64,000 bases of DNA. It comes from Sphingomonadales bacterium (lineage in GTDB: Bacteria; Pseudomonadota; Alphaproteobacteria; Sphingomonadales; Sphingomonadaceae). Where the stretch lies: assembly GCA_017309275.1 (NCBI GenBank), contig JAFKLT010000031.1, positions 124,001-188,000 of the forward strand, in the 5' to 3' direction. The position numbers and the translations under genes were made by a program. Position 1 is the first letter of the stretch. The number at the start of each line of letters is the position of its first letter. Shown piece by piece: positions 51,526 through 60,035 of this stretch. The notes below the pieces were generated by a model. It made no database searches. It was not told the DNA's origin and was given only the letters and a program-made list of their open reading frames with translations.

Positions 51526-53106
51526 ATGGAAGAATCGGATGAAAAGCTGACCGGCGGAGCGAATGCGGTCCGCCGTAGCCTGGCGGTTCTGCGCGCGGTC
51601 GCGGAGGCCGGATCGGAAGTTACCGTCGCCGAGCTCGCAACGCGCCTCGACCTCAAGAAGCCGACGGTGCACCGGTTGGTCGCCGCGCTTGTCGAAGAGG
51701 AATTCCTGCAATCGGACTCGTCGCCGCAACGTTTGCGCCTGGGCCCGCTGTTCCTCGAGCTGGCCCATTCGGTGTGGAGCCGGTTCGATATCCGCGGCGC
51801 CGCGGCCCCCGAACTCGCCCGGCTAGCGCAGGCGACGGGCTTTACCGCGCGCCTGCTCACCAACGCGGGCGACCGGCTGATCTGCGTCGAGGCCGCGCAT
51901 GCCGGCGAACGGGTGCGCGAACTCGATGTCGGGTCGATGGAGGCCATGCGGGGCTCCGCCGCCGGCCTGGTCGTCGCCGCATTCTCCTATAACGACACGC
52001 ACGAACCCGACCCGGACGAGGCGCTGACCAAGGCGCGCCACTATGCGATCGACGGCAGCGCGCGATCGGCCTGGCGTTCGGTCGCCGCCCCCGTGTTCGA
52101 CGAGCGCGGCGAGCCTGCGGGCGCGCTTGCGGTGACGGGACCGGCGCATCTGCTTGCCGACGACCAGCTTCACGCGCTGGCGCCGCACGTTCTCGAGGCC
52201 GCGCGCAAGACGTCGCGCGCGGCGGGCGGATATCCGTTTGCGATCTCGCCCGACGAGCCGCGCTCCGAGGGGCGCAGCGCCGCGGTCCGCCCGATCAGCC
52301 GCCTCGCCAACCTGATCGGCGATTCCCCGATCTGGGTGGGGGACGCCGACACGCTGTACTGGATCGACATATTGGCGCCCGCGATCCTGCGGCTCGATGC
52401 GGATGGCGTGGTCGACAGTTTTGCGATGCCCGACGTGATCGGCGCGCTCATTCCGCAGGCCGACGGCCGGTTGGTCGCGGCCTTCTCCAACTCGGTGGCG
52501 ATCTTCGATCCGCAAACCAACCGGCTCAGCAATCGCGTGACGGTCGACGGGGTGCATTTCGGCTATCGCTTCAACGATGGTGCGACGGACCGTCGCGGCC
52601 GGCTGTGGCTGGGCTGCGCCGACCCGTCGCGCGCCGGCGCGCATGGCAGGCTCCTCCAGATTGGCGACGACGGATCGGTAGCGGCGGAGCTTTCCGGGCT
52701 GGGGCTGCCCAACGGCATCGTCTGGTCGGACTGCGGCAGCCGCGTCTACCTCATCGATTCCGCGATGCGGCAATTGCGCGTCTACAGCTATGACGAAGAG
52801 CGCGGGCAGTTCGGCGACTTCGATATTCTGCATCAGTTTCCGGCGGGCGGACCGCGCCCCGCCGGCCTGGCCATGTCGCCGGCCGGGAATCTCTGGACCG
52901 CCATCTGGGACGGTTGGGAGCTGGTCGAACTGAATGAAAGCGGTGAGGTCCTCGACCGGATCACCCTGCCCGTCCCGCGCCCGTCGGGCCTTCGTTTTGC
53001 CAAGAACGGCCGCGACCTTGTCGTCACGTCGGCGTCGGTGCGGCTGAGCCCGGCGCAACTGCTCAAGGCGCCGTTGTCGGGCAGCGTCTTCCTTTGCGAA
53101 GTATAG
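51526..53106 (+). CDS. IclR-type regulator fused to an SMP-30/gluconolactonase-like domain
   Basis: The 526-residue protein joins two families. Residues 1-75 are an IclR winged helix-turn-helix (VTVAELATRLDLKKPTVHRL) and 85-235 an IclR effector domain. A linker leads to a six-bladed SMP-30/gluconolactonase-like propeller (259-526). In the propeller, usual metal ligands appear altered: the GEGPxW glutamate is Asp266 (GDSPIW), and the PDG aspartate is Ala446 (RPAGLAM). Asn350 and Asn396 (LPNGIVWS) are kept. This suggests a ligand sensor rather than an active lactonase. The ATG at 51526 was preferred over a TTG at 51514. It is 127 bp downstream of the GMC gene and probably regulates that operon. 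Confidence 0.88.
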   Translation: MEESDEKLTGGANAVRRSLAVLRAVAEAGSEVTVAELATRLDLKKPTVHRLVAALVEEEFLQSDSSPQRLRLGPLFLELAHSVWSRFDIRGAAAPELARLAQATGFTARLLTNAGDRLICVEAAHAGERVRELDVGSMEAMRGSAAGLVVAAFSYNDTHEPDPDEALTKARHYAIDGSARSAWRSVAAPVFDERGEPAGALAVTGPAHLLADDQLHALAPHVLEAARKTSRAAGGYPFAISPDEPRSEGRSAAVRPISRLANLIGDSPIWVGDADTLYWIDILAPAILRLDADGVVDSFAMPDVIGALIPQADGRLVAAFSNSVAIFDPQTNRLSNRVTVDGVHFGYRFNDGATDRRGRLWLGCADPSRAGAHGRLLQIGDDGSVAAELSGLGLPNGIVWSDCGSRVYLIDSAMRQLRVYSYDEERGQFGDFDILHQFPAGGPRPAGLAMSPAGNLWTAIWDGWELVELNESGEVLDRITLPVPRPSGLRFAKNGRDLVVTSASVRLSPAQLLKAPLSGSVFLCEV

Positions 53107-53142
53107 GCCCGACCCGGCCTCCTCCGCTTCGCCGGACAGATA

Positions 53143-54198
53143 TCAGCGCGTCGAGCCGCGAATGACGAGTTCGGGCACGATGCGATCGACGACCACCTGC
53201 TCGCCTGCCGACCCTTCGATCCGGTCGAGAAGCCGTCGCGTGGCGCGGCTCGCGACCTCCTGAAAGGGCAAAAGAAGCGTCGACAGCGGCGGGTTCATGA
53301 AACGGGTGAAGGGATGGTTGCCCCAACCCATGACGAGGACATCGCCCGGAACGCGGATGCCGCGCTCGTCGAGGGCGCGGTAGAGGCCGAGGGCGTAATA
53401 ATCGTCTCCGACGACGAAGGCGTCCGGGCGGCGCCCGCGATCGAGCAGGTCGATCGCGACGCGATACGCATCGTCGGCCTGCCAGGATTGCGAAACGCGG
53501 AACGAACGGGCGGGCGGGACGAGCGCAAGATTCTGCCGCGGGTCGAAGGGCAAGCCATGGCGTTCGAGCGACCGGCGGAACCCCTCGGCCCTGATCCGGA
53601 TCGTCGAAAAGGGCATGTCTTCATCGAGCAGGACGATGTCCTTCGCGCCCTGTTCCACGACATAGTCGGTCGTCAGCTTGATGCCCGCCTCATTGTCCGC
53701 CGAATAGAAATCCACGCCGAGCTCGGGCAATTCGCGGCTGACGAGGACCAGCGGGATGCCTGCCTTGATCACCGGGGCCCACGCGGCCGAACTCTCCTGC
53801 ACCGGGGCCGAAATGATACCGTCGAGGCCGGCCTGCAGCGCGCGGTCGATCGCGTCGCGCTCGCGCTCCGGGGATTCGGACGAAAGCAGCAGCAGGACGG
53901 TGTAGCCGACCTTCTGCGCCTGGAACTCCACCTCGCTGACAAGGTCGGCGAAGAAGGGGTTGGAAATGTTCGAGACGATGACGCCGATCGTCCTTCGCGA
54001 GCCGAGGACCAGCGACCGGGCGTGGATATTGGGAACATAGCCGAGCCGCTCGGCCTCGGCCTTGATCAGCGCGCGCGTCGCGGGCTTTACGCCCGGGCGG
54101 TCGTTCAACGCCCGCGATACGGTGTTGGCCGTCAATCCGACCAGTTCCGCCAGATCCTGGAGCGTTGGCGGACGACGCCCGTTGCTTGCATCCGCCAT
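53143..54198 (-). CDS. LacI family transcriptional regulator (polyol/sugar-acid regulon)
   Basis: The 351-residue protein has a LacI helix-turn-helix (LQDLAELVGLTANTVSRALN, then the hinge HARSLVLG) and an effector-binding part (TIGVIVSNISNPFFADLVSE, then RVPGDVLVMGWGNHPFTRFM). It is divergent from the FAD-oxidoreductase/polyol operon. An operator-like site 80 bp upstream of its own start recurs before the enolase operon, and a matching 13-mer before the orphan TonB receptor, suggesting a multi-unit regulon. It is convergent with the IclR/SMP-30 gene, 36 bp apart. Inducer unknown. Confidence 0.93.
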   Translation of the reverse strand: MADASNGRRPPTLQDLAELVGLTANTVSRALNDRPGVKPATRALIKAEAERLGYVPNIHARSLVLGSRRTIGVIVSNISNPFFADLVSEVEFQAQKVGYTVLLLLSSESPERERDAIDRALQAGLDGIISAPVQESSAAWAPVIKAGIPLVLVSRELPELGVDFYSADNEAGIKLTTDYVVEQGAKDIVLLDEDMPFSTIRIRAEGFRRSLERHGLPFDPRQNLALVPPARSFRVSQSWQADDAYRVAIDLLDRGRRPDAFVVGDDYYALGLYRALDERGIRVPGDVLVMGWGNHPFTRFMNPPLSTLLLPFQEVASRATRRLLDRIEGSAGEQVVVDRIVPELVIRGSTR

Positions 54199-54273
54199 GA
54201 TTTTCCCTCCGATTCAAGCGCGATATCTAGCGAAACCGCTTGCAGGTGCCAAGCAGGACAATCGAATTTCGAT

Positions 54274-54293
54274 GGTTACATTATCGTTATCGT
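54274..54293. promoter_or_regulatory. operator-like site E before the LacI gene
   Basis: CATTATCGTTATC (54279-54291) is the reverse complement of the 13-mer in site B. The longer region matches site D. The position fits autoregulation by LacI. Confidence 0.55.
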
Positions 54294-54400
54294 TTGTCAT
54301 GCCCGCACTTATCGGAATCTGGGACCCTCCTCGTTTCTGTCATGCGATAATCCTCATATTTTCCTCAGGAAAGCGGAAGGGCGCTCGGCTTAGCAATTTA

Positions 54401-54414
54401 CATTAACGCTATTG
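54401..54414. promoter_or_regulatory. operator-like site F (CATTAACGCTATTG)
   Basis: It is a CG-centred palindrome-like site of the same set as A-E, on the polyol-operon side of the divergent region, about 205 bp before the FAD-oxidoreductase start. Confidence 0.45.
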
Positions 54415-54620
54415 ATAATTCCGAATGGCGCGCTATTGACGGTCATGGGCGAATGCAGAGTTCGCGAAGGAGGCGCCGCAGCGTCCGGTCAGCCACCCGA
54501 TCACCCCTCCTGTTTCGGGGAATGCAAGGGGCGATGACCGGGGCAGCGCGACGCCGCCCCGCCTCTGCAACGGGCGCGCTGTGCCTCGCCGGGAAGAGAT
54601 GCTGAAAAGAAGGAAGAAAT

Positions 54621-56015
54621 GTGACGGCGATGCCATTGGAGAAGATGTCGGTCAGCGAACCCAGCCGGGATGTTCCCGTTGCCGGCCATTATGATGTCAT
54701 CGTGTGCGGGGGCGGGCCGGCCGGCCTGATCGCGGCCGTGGCGGCGGCGCGCAACGGCGCAAAAACCCTGCTGATCGAACGCTATGGCTTCGTCGGCGGC
54801 ATGTCGACCAGCGCGCTGGTGACGCCGATCAGCGAGTTTCGCCATTTCGGCAAGCAGCACATCGGCGGAATACCGTTCGAACTGCTGAAAAAGGCGGCCG
54901 ACCTCGGCGGGGCGAACGTCTCGCTCGAAAGCGGCAATTATCCCGTGAACGACGAAATCCTGAAGCTGGCCGCGCAGCGCCTGCTTCTGGAGAGCGGGGT
55001 CACCCTGCTCTATCATAGCTGGTTCTCGGACTGCCTGATGGACGGCGACCGCGTCACCCATATCATCGTGCAGAACAAGGCCGGGCGCGTCGCCTATGCC
55101 GCGAAGACCTTTATCGATTGCACCGGCGACGCCGACCTGGTCCGGGCCGCCGGCTTGCCGACGACCAAGGGCGACGTGCTGCAGCCCGCGACCCTCTGGT
55201 TCCAACTCGGCGGCGTCGACACCGACGCGCTGGACTATCTCTTCCGCGACGCGGTCGACGGCATGCTGCCCGTGTCACAGAGCATTCGCGGCCGCCTTCT
55301 CGATCTCAACGAGCAGGGAAAGATTCCGATCTTCGGCGGCCCCTGGATCAACAAATTCTTTCACGACGGCATGGTCAGCATCAACGTGCTGCGCGAGGCG
55401 ACCGACGCGAGCGACCCCGAGTGGTTCACGAAGACCGAATGCAGCCTGCGCGAGAATTTGCAGCTTATTATCGAGGTGTTGCGACGCGAGTTTCCGGAGT
55501 TCCGGAACTGCTGGCTCGCAAAGTCGGGTATCCAGACCGGGGTCCGCGAATCCTATCATATCGTCGGGCTCTACGAGCTTAAACAGGACGATATTCTGGT
55601 ACCGAAGGCGTTCCCGGACACGATCGCAAAGGGCGCGCATGTCATCGACATCCACGCGAGCGACAGCAACGACCAAAACGACCTGGTGATCCCGCGGCAG
55701 GAATATAACGTCCCCTTCCGCTGCCTCGTGCCGCAGGGCAGCGTCAATCTGGTCACGGCGGGACGATGCCTCTCGGCCGATGGCCCGGGCTTCGGATCGG
55801 TGCGAGTCATGGCAACCTGCATGGCGATGGGCCAGGGCGCGGGAACGGCCGCGGCGCTCGCCTGCAAGCATGGATACAGCATGTCCGACATGAACTTCGA
55901 CCAGCTCAGGGAAACGCTGATCGCCCAGGGTGCCGTCGTGGATTTCAACAATGTCGTCAATCCGGGCGCGCCGATCGAATTGTCGGAATATCCGGCGGTA
56001 AGCGCCGCCTGCTGA
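54621..56015 (+). CDS. FAD-dependent oxidoreductase (FAD_oxidored family)
   Basis: The 464-residue protein has an N-terminal FAD motif (YDVIVCGGGPAGLIAAVAAA) and family features such as LLIERYGFVGGMSTSALVTP, FIDCTGDADLVRAAG and VTAGRCLSADGPGFGSVRVM. Members of this group are poorly characterised; many sit in carbohydrate loci. No signal peptide is evident. The GTG at 54621 is preferred because AAGGAAG lies about 6 bp upstream; an ATG at 54630 would be too far from it. It is the first gene of the polyol operon, 14 bp before the sorbitol-dehydrogenase gene, and may oxidise a polyol or a derived sugar (inference). Confidence 0.87.
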   Translation: MTAMPLEKMSVSEPSRDVPVAGHYDVIVCGGGPAGLIAAVAAARNGAKTLLIERYGFVGGMSTSALVTPISEFRHFGKQHIGGIPFELLKKAADLGGANVSLESGNYPVNDEILKLAAQRLLLESGVTLLYHSWFSDCLMDGDRVTHIIVQNKAGRVAYAAKTFIDCTGDADLVRAAGLPTTKGDVLQPATLWFQLGGVDTDALDYLFRDAVDGMLPVSQSIRGRLLDLNEQGKIPIFGGPWINKFFHDGMVSINVLREATDASDPEWFTKTECSLRENLQLIIEVLRREFPEFRNCWLAKSGIQTGVRESYHIVGLYELKQDDILVPKAFPDTIAKGAHVIDIHASDSNDQNDLVIPRQEYNVPFRCLVPQGSVNLVTAGRCLSADGPGFGSVRVMATCMAMGQGAGTAAALACKHGYSMSDMNFDQLRETLIAQGAVVDFNNVVNPGAPIELSEYPAVSAAC

Positions 56016-56029
56016 ACAAGGTTCCGGAC

Positions 56030-56800
56030 ATGAGACTTGCGGGCAAGACCGCCCTGATCACCGGCGCGGCGCGCGGCATCGGCCTGGAATTTGCCCGGGC
56101 CTATATCGCCGAGGGGGCGAGCGTCGCCCTGGCCGACATCGACGAAGCGAAGGTTCGCCAGTCCGCGGAAGCGCTGGGGCCCAAGGCGTTCGCGATCGCG
56201 ATGGACGTCACCCACCAGGATTCGATCGATGCGGGCTTCGACGAAGCCGTCGAAAAGCTCGGCTCGATCGACATCCTCGTCAACAATGCCGCGCTGTTTT
56301 CCGCATCGCCGATCGCGGAAATCATACGCGCGGATTACGAACGCATTTTCGCGGTCAATGTGGCCGGAACGCTTTTCTGCCTTCAAGCGGCCGCCCGCCA
56401 CATGATCGCGCGCGGCACGGGCGGCAAGATCATCAACCTGGCCAGCCAGGCCGGGCGCCGCGGCGAGCCGCTGGTGGCCGTCTATTGCGCCTCCAAGGCC
56501 GCGGTCATCAGCCTGACCCAGTCGGCGGGGCTGGACCTGATCCGCCACGGCATCAACGTCAATGCGATCGCGCCGGGCGTCGTCGACGGCGAACATTGGG
56601 ACGGCGTCGACGCCCATTTCGCGCGTTTCGAGAAACGCCCACTCGGCGAAAAGAAGCGCCTTGTCGGCGCCTCGGTCCCGATCGGCCGCATGGCGGAACC
56701 CGCCGACCTTACCGGGATGGCGATCTTTCTCGCCAGCGCGGAGGCGGACTATATCGTCGCCCAGACCTATGGCGTCGACGGCGGCAACTGGATGGCATGA
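56030..56800 (+). CDS. smoS: sorbitol (polyol) dehydrogenase, SDR type
   Basis: The 256-residue SDR closely resembles Rhodobacter sphaeroides SmoS as I remember it: MRLAGKTALITGAARGIG, then ILVNNAALF, IINLASQAGRRGE, VYCASKAAVISLTQSAGL, GINVNAIAPGVVDGEHWDGV and IVAQTYGVDGGNWM. SmoS oxidises D-sorbitol to fructose (and galactitol to tagatose) with NAD. Catalytic Tyr152 and Lys156 are present. Mannitol dehydrogenase follows with an ATGA overlap, the same gene order as smoS-mtlK in Rhodobacter, but without the ABC transporter found there. The symbol rests on remembered similarity. Confidence 0.88.
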   Translation: MRLAGKTALITGAARGIGLEFARAYIAEGASVALADIDEAKVRQSAEALGPKAFAIAMDVTHQDSIDAGFDEAVEKLGSIDILVNNAALFSASPIAEIIRADYERIFAVNVAGTLFCLQAAARHMIARGTGGKIINLASQAGRRGEPLVAVYCASKAAVISLTQSAGLDLIRHGINVNAIAPGVVDGEHWDGVDAHFARFEKRPLGEKKRLVGASVPIGRMAEPADLTGMAIFLASAEADYIVAQTYGVDGGNWMA

Positions 56801-58251
56801 CGATGCCGCCGCTCGACCTCCCCCATCCCAACCTCCCCTATGATCGCGGCCGCCTGACGCCGGGCATCGTCCATATCGGCGTCGGCAATTTCCACCGGGC
56901 GCATATGGCCGTCTATCTCGACGAGCTTTTCGCGCTGGGCGAGGATCAGGACTGGGCGATATTGGGCGCGGGCGTCCGACCGGCGGATGCCATCATGCGG
57001 GATGCGCTCAAGGCGCAGGCCTGTCTGTCGACGGTGATCGAACTCGATCCCGACGCGAAGGCCGTTCGGCGCGTCGGCGCAATGATCGATTTCGTCGAAG
57101 TCGATCCGTCGAACGCGCCGCTGATCGCGGCCATGATACGCCCGGAAATCCGCATCGTTTCGCTGACAGTCACCGAGGGCGGATATTATATCGATCCGGC
57201 GACGGGCGCATTCGATCCCACGGCGCCGGAGATCGTCGCCGAGGGCCGAAATCCCGATCGTCCGGCGACGGCCTTCGGCGCGATCGTCGCCGCGCTGCGG
57301 GCGCGCCGATCATCAGGCATGAAGCCGTTCACGGTCGTCTCGTGCGACAATTTGCCCGGCAACGGGCACGCCGCAAAGGCCGCGACGGTGGGCCTCGCCC
57401 GCTTGTCGGACCCGCCGCTGGCCGAGTGGATCGACGCGCATGTGGCGTTTCCGAATTCCATGGTCGACCGCATCGCACCGGCGACCGGTTCTCGCGAGCG
57501 CAGGATGGCGGTAGAATTCGGCTTTGCCGACGATCCGGTTCCGGTGACGTGCGAACCGTTCCGGCAATGGGTGATCGAGGATCACTTCCCCTCGGGACGT
57601 CCGGCATTGGAAAAGGTCGGCGTCACCTTCACCGACGACGTCGGCCTGTTCGAGACGATGAAGATCCGCATCCTCAACGGCGGCCATGCGGTCATCGCCT
57701 ATGCGGCGGCGCTTTCCGGCATCGAATATGTCCATCAGGCGATGGCCGACCCGATCGTCAGCGCCTTTCTCGACACGATCGAAATCGATGAAATCATCCC
57801 CGTCGTGGCGCCGCCGCCGGGCCACGATCTCGCCCGATACAAGCGGCAGGTGATGGAGCGGTTCGCCAACCCCGAAATCGCCGACACGACCAGGCGGCTT
57901 TGCTTTGATGGCTCGAACCGCCAGCCAAAATTCATCCTTCCCTCGATCCGCGACAATCGGGCGCGCGGCCGTATGCCCGAAGGGTTGATCCTCGCGAATG
58001 CGCTGTGGTGCCGCTATTGCTACGGCATCGACGAACGGGGCGAAGAGATTGCGCCCAACGATCCCGATTGGGCGAGGCTCAACACGGTCGCACGCGCGGC
58101 CAGGGAAAATCCCGACCGATGGATCGAAATGCGGCCAATCTATGGAGACCTGGCGGATGACGGTGCCTTCCGCGACGCATTCGGCGCGGCATTGACGCTG
58201 ATCTGGAATGTCGGCACGCAGGCCGCAATGTCCCGATATTGCGGCCGCTGA
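56797..58251 (+). CDS. mtlK: mannitol 2-dehydrogenase (long-chain polyol dehydrogenase)
   Basis: The 484-residue protein is of the long-chain mannitol dehydrogenase family, oxidising D-mannitol to fructose with NAD. The cofactor region is IVHIGVGNFHRAHMAVYLDE, and the catalytic Lys-x4-Asn-x2-His is K289, N294, H297 (MKIRILNGGHAVIAYAA). Length and motifs match MtlK-type enzymes; arabinitol or sorbitol may also be accepted. The start at 56797 overlaps the smoS stop (ATGA); an ATG at 56803 is an alternative. A fructokinase follows 64 bp downstream, completing the path mannitol/sorbitol to fructose to fructose-6-phosphate. Confidence 0.9.
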   Translation: MTMPPLDLPHPNLPYDRGRLTPGIVHIGVGNFHRAHMAVYLDELFALGEDQDWAILGAGVRPADAIMRDALKAQACLSTVIELDPDAKAVRRVGAMIDFVEVDPSNAPLIAAMIRPEIRIVSLTVTEGGYYIDPATGAFDPTAPEIVAEGRNPDRPATAFGAIVAALRARRSSGMKPFTVVSCDNLPGNGHAAKAATVGLARLSDPPLAEWIDAHVAFPNSMVDRIAPATGSRERRMAVEFGFADDPVPVTCEPFRQWVIEDHFPSGRPALEKVGVTFTDDVGLFETMKIRILNGGHAVIAYAAALSGIEYVHQAMADPIVSAFLDTIEIDEIIPVVAPPPGHDLARYKRQVMERFANPEIADTTRRLCFDGSNRQPKFILPSIRDNRARGRMPEGLILANALWCRYCYGIDERGEEIAPNDPDWARLNTVARAARENPDRWIEMRPIYGDLADDGAFRDAFGAALTLIWNVGTQAAMSRYCGR

Positions 58252-58315
58252 CGGGGCACATGACCGCAGATTCGGTCCCGGGCCGATCGGCCGCACACGC
58301 CAAAGAGGAAATGGA

Positions 58316-59203
58316 ATGACAGCGCCATTGATCGCGGGCCTCGAACTGGGCGGCACCAAATGCGTGGCCATTCTCGCCACCGGTCCGGATGATGTCAGGG
58401 ATCGCCGGACGGTGCCCACCACCGACCCGGCGGCGACGCTCGGCACGCTCGAATCCATTCTCGACGACTGGACGTTCGACGCCATCGGAATCGCAAGCTT
58501 CGGGCCGCTCGACCTCGATCGCGCAAGCCCGACGTTCGGATCGGTCAGCCGCACCCCGAAGCCGGGCTGGACCGGAACCGGCCTGATCGATCGCTTTGCC
58601 GATCGCTATGCCAGCCCCATCGCGATCCAGACCGACGTCGTCGGCGCCGCGCTCGCCGAAGGGCGCTGGGGCGCCGCGCAAGGGCTCTCCACCCATTGCT
58701 ACATCACCGTCGGAACCGGCGTCGGCGTCGGCCTGATCGCGAACGGCCGCCCCGTGCAAGGCGCCGCGCATGGCGAGGCCGGCCATATGCATATCGCACG
58801 GGCGACGGGCGACGATTTCAAAGGCTCCTGCCCCTTTCATGGCGACTGTATCGAGGGACTGATTTCCGGCCCCGCGCTCGCGGCCCGCTTTGGCCGTCCC
58901 GGACACGAGCTGCCCGAAGACGGCCCGGAGTGGGATCTGTTCGTCCACGACCTCGCGGCGCTGCTGCACAATCTGGTTACGGTCGCGGCGCCGGAACGCA
59001 TCGCGATCGGCGGCGGCGTCGTCAGCGCCCGCGAATATCTGTTCGCGCGCCTGCGAACCCGCCTCGCCGCCAGCATCAACGACTATGGCACGCTTTCGAC
59101 CTATGCGAAGCAGCTCGACGAAAGGATCGCTCCCCCGGGTCTCGGCACGCTCGCCGGCCCCATGGGCGCGATCGCGACGGGACACGAGGCCCTGGGAATC
59201 TAG
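58316..59203 (+). CDS. ROK-family fructokinase
   Basis: The 295-residue ROK kinase has the N-terminal phosphate motif LIAGLELGGTKC, TDVVGAALAEGRWGAAQG, the glycine-rich ITVGTGVGVGLI and GEAGHMHI. Its zinc-type motif is CPFHGDCIEGLISGPAL, with the HGxCxEG form of bacterial fructokinases (GmuE/YdhR-like) rather than CxCGxxGCxE. It should phosphorylate fructose to fructose-6-phosphate using ATP. The start has GAGGAA at good spacing. It follows the mannitol dehydrogenase on the same strand, so it handles the fructose made by both polyol dehydrogenases. Confidence 0.88.
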   Translation: MTAPLIAGLELGGTKCVAILATGPDDVRDRRTVPTTDPAATLGTLESILDDWTFDAIGIASFGPLDLDRASPTFGSVSRTPKPGWTGTGLIDRFADRYASPIAIQTDVVGAALAEGRWGAAQGLSTHCYITVGTGVGVGLIANGRPVQGAAHGEAGHMHIARATGDDFKGSCPFHGDCIEGLISGPALAARFGRPGHELPEDGPEWDLFVHDLAALLHNLVTVAAPERIAIGGGVVSAREYLFARLRTRLAASINDYGTLSTYAKQLDERIAPPGLGTLAGPMGAIATGHEALGI

Positions 59204-59288
59204 ACCCGGGCACCCATCTCCCCTCGCGGGTCGCCCGAGGCCGCTTGTCGGGCTATCATGCCGGCCAGATCGATTGAGGAGCGGAGCC

Positions 59289-59771
59289 ATGGAACGGATC
59301 GAAACCGAAGCGTCGGGCGGGTGCCAGTGCGGCGCGGTGCGCTGGCATGTGACGGCGGTGCTCGACACCTCGCACATCTGTCATTGCCGCATGTGCCAGA
59401 AGGCGGCGGGGAATTTCTTTGCCGCGCTGATCGGGGTACCGCGCGATGCGCTGCGCTGGACGCGCGGCGCGCCCGCGACCTTCAACAGTTCGGACAAGGC
59501 CGCGCGCGGTTTCTGCGCCCGGTGCGGCACGCCGCTCACGTACGATTATTTCGAGAGCAAGCATATCAACCTGACGACAGGCTCGTTCGACGAGCCGGCC
59601 CGCTTCGCCCCCCGGATGCAGTTCGGTGTCGAGGGGCAGCTCCCCGTCTTCGCCGACCTGCCGATCAAGGCCGAGGGCACGACCGAAGAGACGATGAGCA
59701 GCGTCGCGGGCGCGATCCGGGCGAGCAACCACCAGCATCCCGACCACGACACCGACCACTGGTCCGCGTGA
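59289..59771 (+). CDS. GFA/CENP-V domain protein
   Basis: The 160-residue protein has the zinc-binding pattern of the glutathione-dependent formaldehyde-activating (GFA) domain: GGCQCGAVRW, HICHCRMCQKAAG and GFCARCGTPLTY, giving Cys pairs for two zinc sites. Despite the family name, most members have unknown substrates. The start has a strong site (GAGGAGCGGAG). It stands alone after the polyol operon and is probably unrelated to it. Confidence 0.87.
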   Translation: MERIETEASGGCQCGAVRWHVTAVLDTSHICHCRMCQKAAGNFFAALIGVPRDALRWTRGAPATFNSSDKAARGFCARCGTPLTYDYFESKHINLTTGSFDEPARFAPRMQFGVEGQLPVFADLPIKAEGTTEETMSSVAGAIRASNHQHPDHDTDHWSA

Positions 59772-59839
59772 CGGCGCGCAAAATTCGCTAAGCGCCCCTT
59801 TCCGCCTGTGATATCCCGCCTCCGGGCTTTGGGGGAGGC

Positions 59840-59968
59840 TTGCCATTTTCGACCAACCTGTTCGCGATCGCGCAGATATTTGCCGGACCGCGCGCGTCGG
59901 GCCTGGCGATCCTCGGCGGCCTGCTGTGGTGGAAACTGATTCCCGACATTCGCCCGATCGACCTGTAA
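59840..59968 (+). CDS. possible 42-aa membrane microprotein
   Basis: A TTG-initiated frame encodes a 42-residue peptide with one hydrophobic, Trp-ending segment (SGLAILGGLLWWKLIPDI). A GGGGGAGG stretch precedes the TTG but is too close (1 bp) for normal spacing, and no ATG or GTG is in frame. It lies in the 264-bp gap between the GFA gene and purT. Amino-acid composition looks protein-like, but evidence for translation is weak. Confidence 0.3.
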   Translation: MPFSTNLFAIAQIFAGPRASGLAILGGLLWWKLIPDIRPIDL

Positions 59969-60035
59969 TCGCCCGCTGGCGAATCCCCGCGCGCCCGACT
60001 AGAGCCCGCCTCGAACGCCAGCGACGGAGCCCCGC

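Larger units (their letters stand above)
54199..54620. other. 422-bp divergent promoter region, LacI / polyol operon
   Basis: It contains operator-like sites at 54274-54293 and 54401-54414. A possible leader hairpin at 54540-54560 (GGGGCaGCG/CGCcGCCCC) lies between the second operator and the FAD-oxidoreductase start. No gene is seen. Confidence 0.45.
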
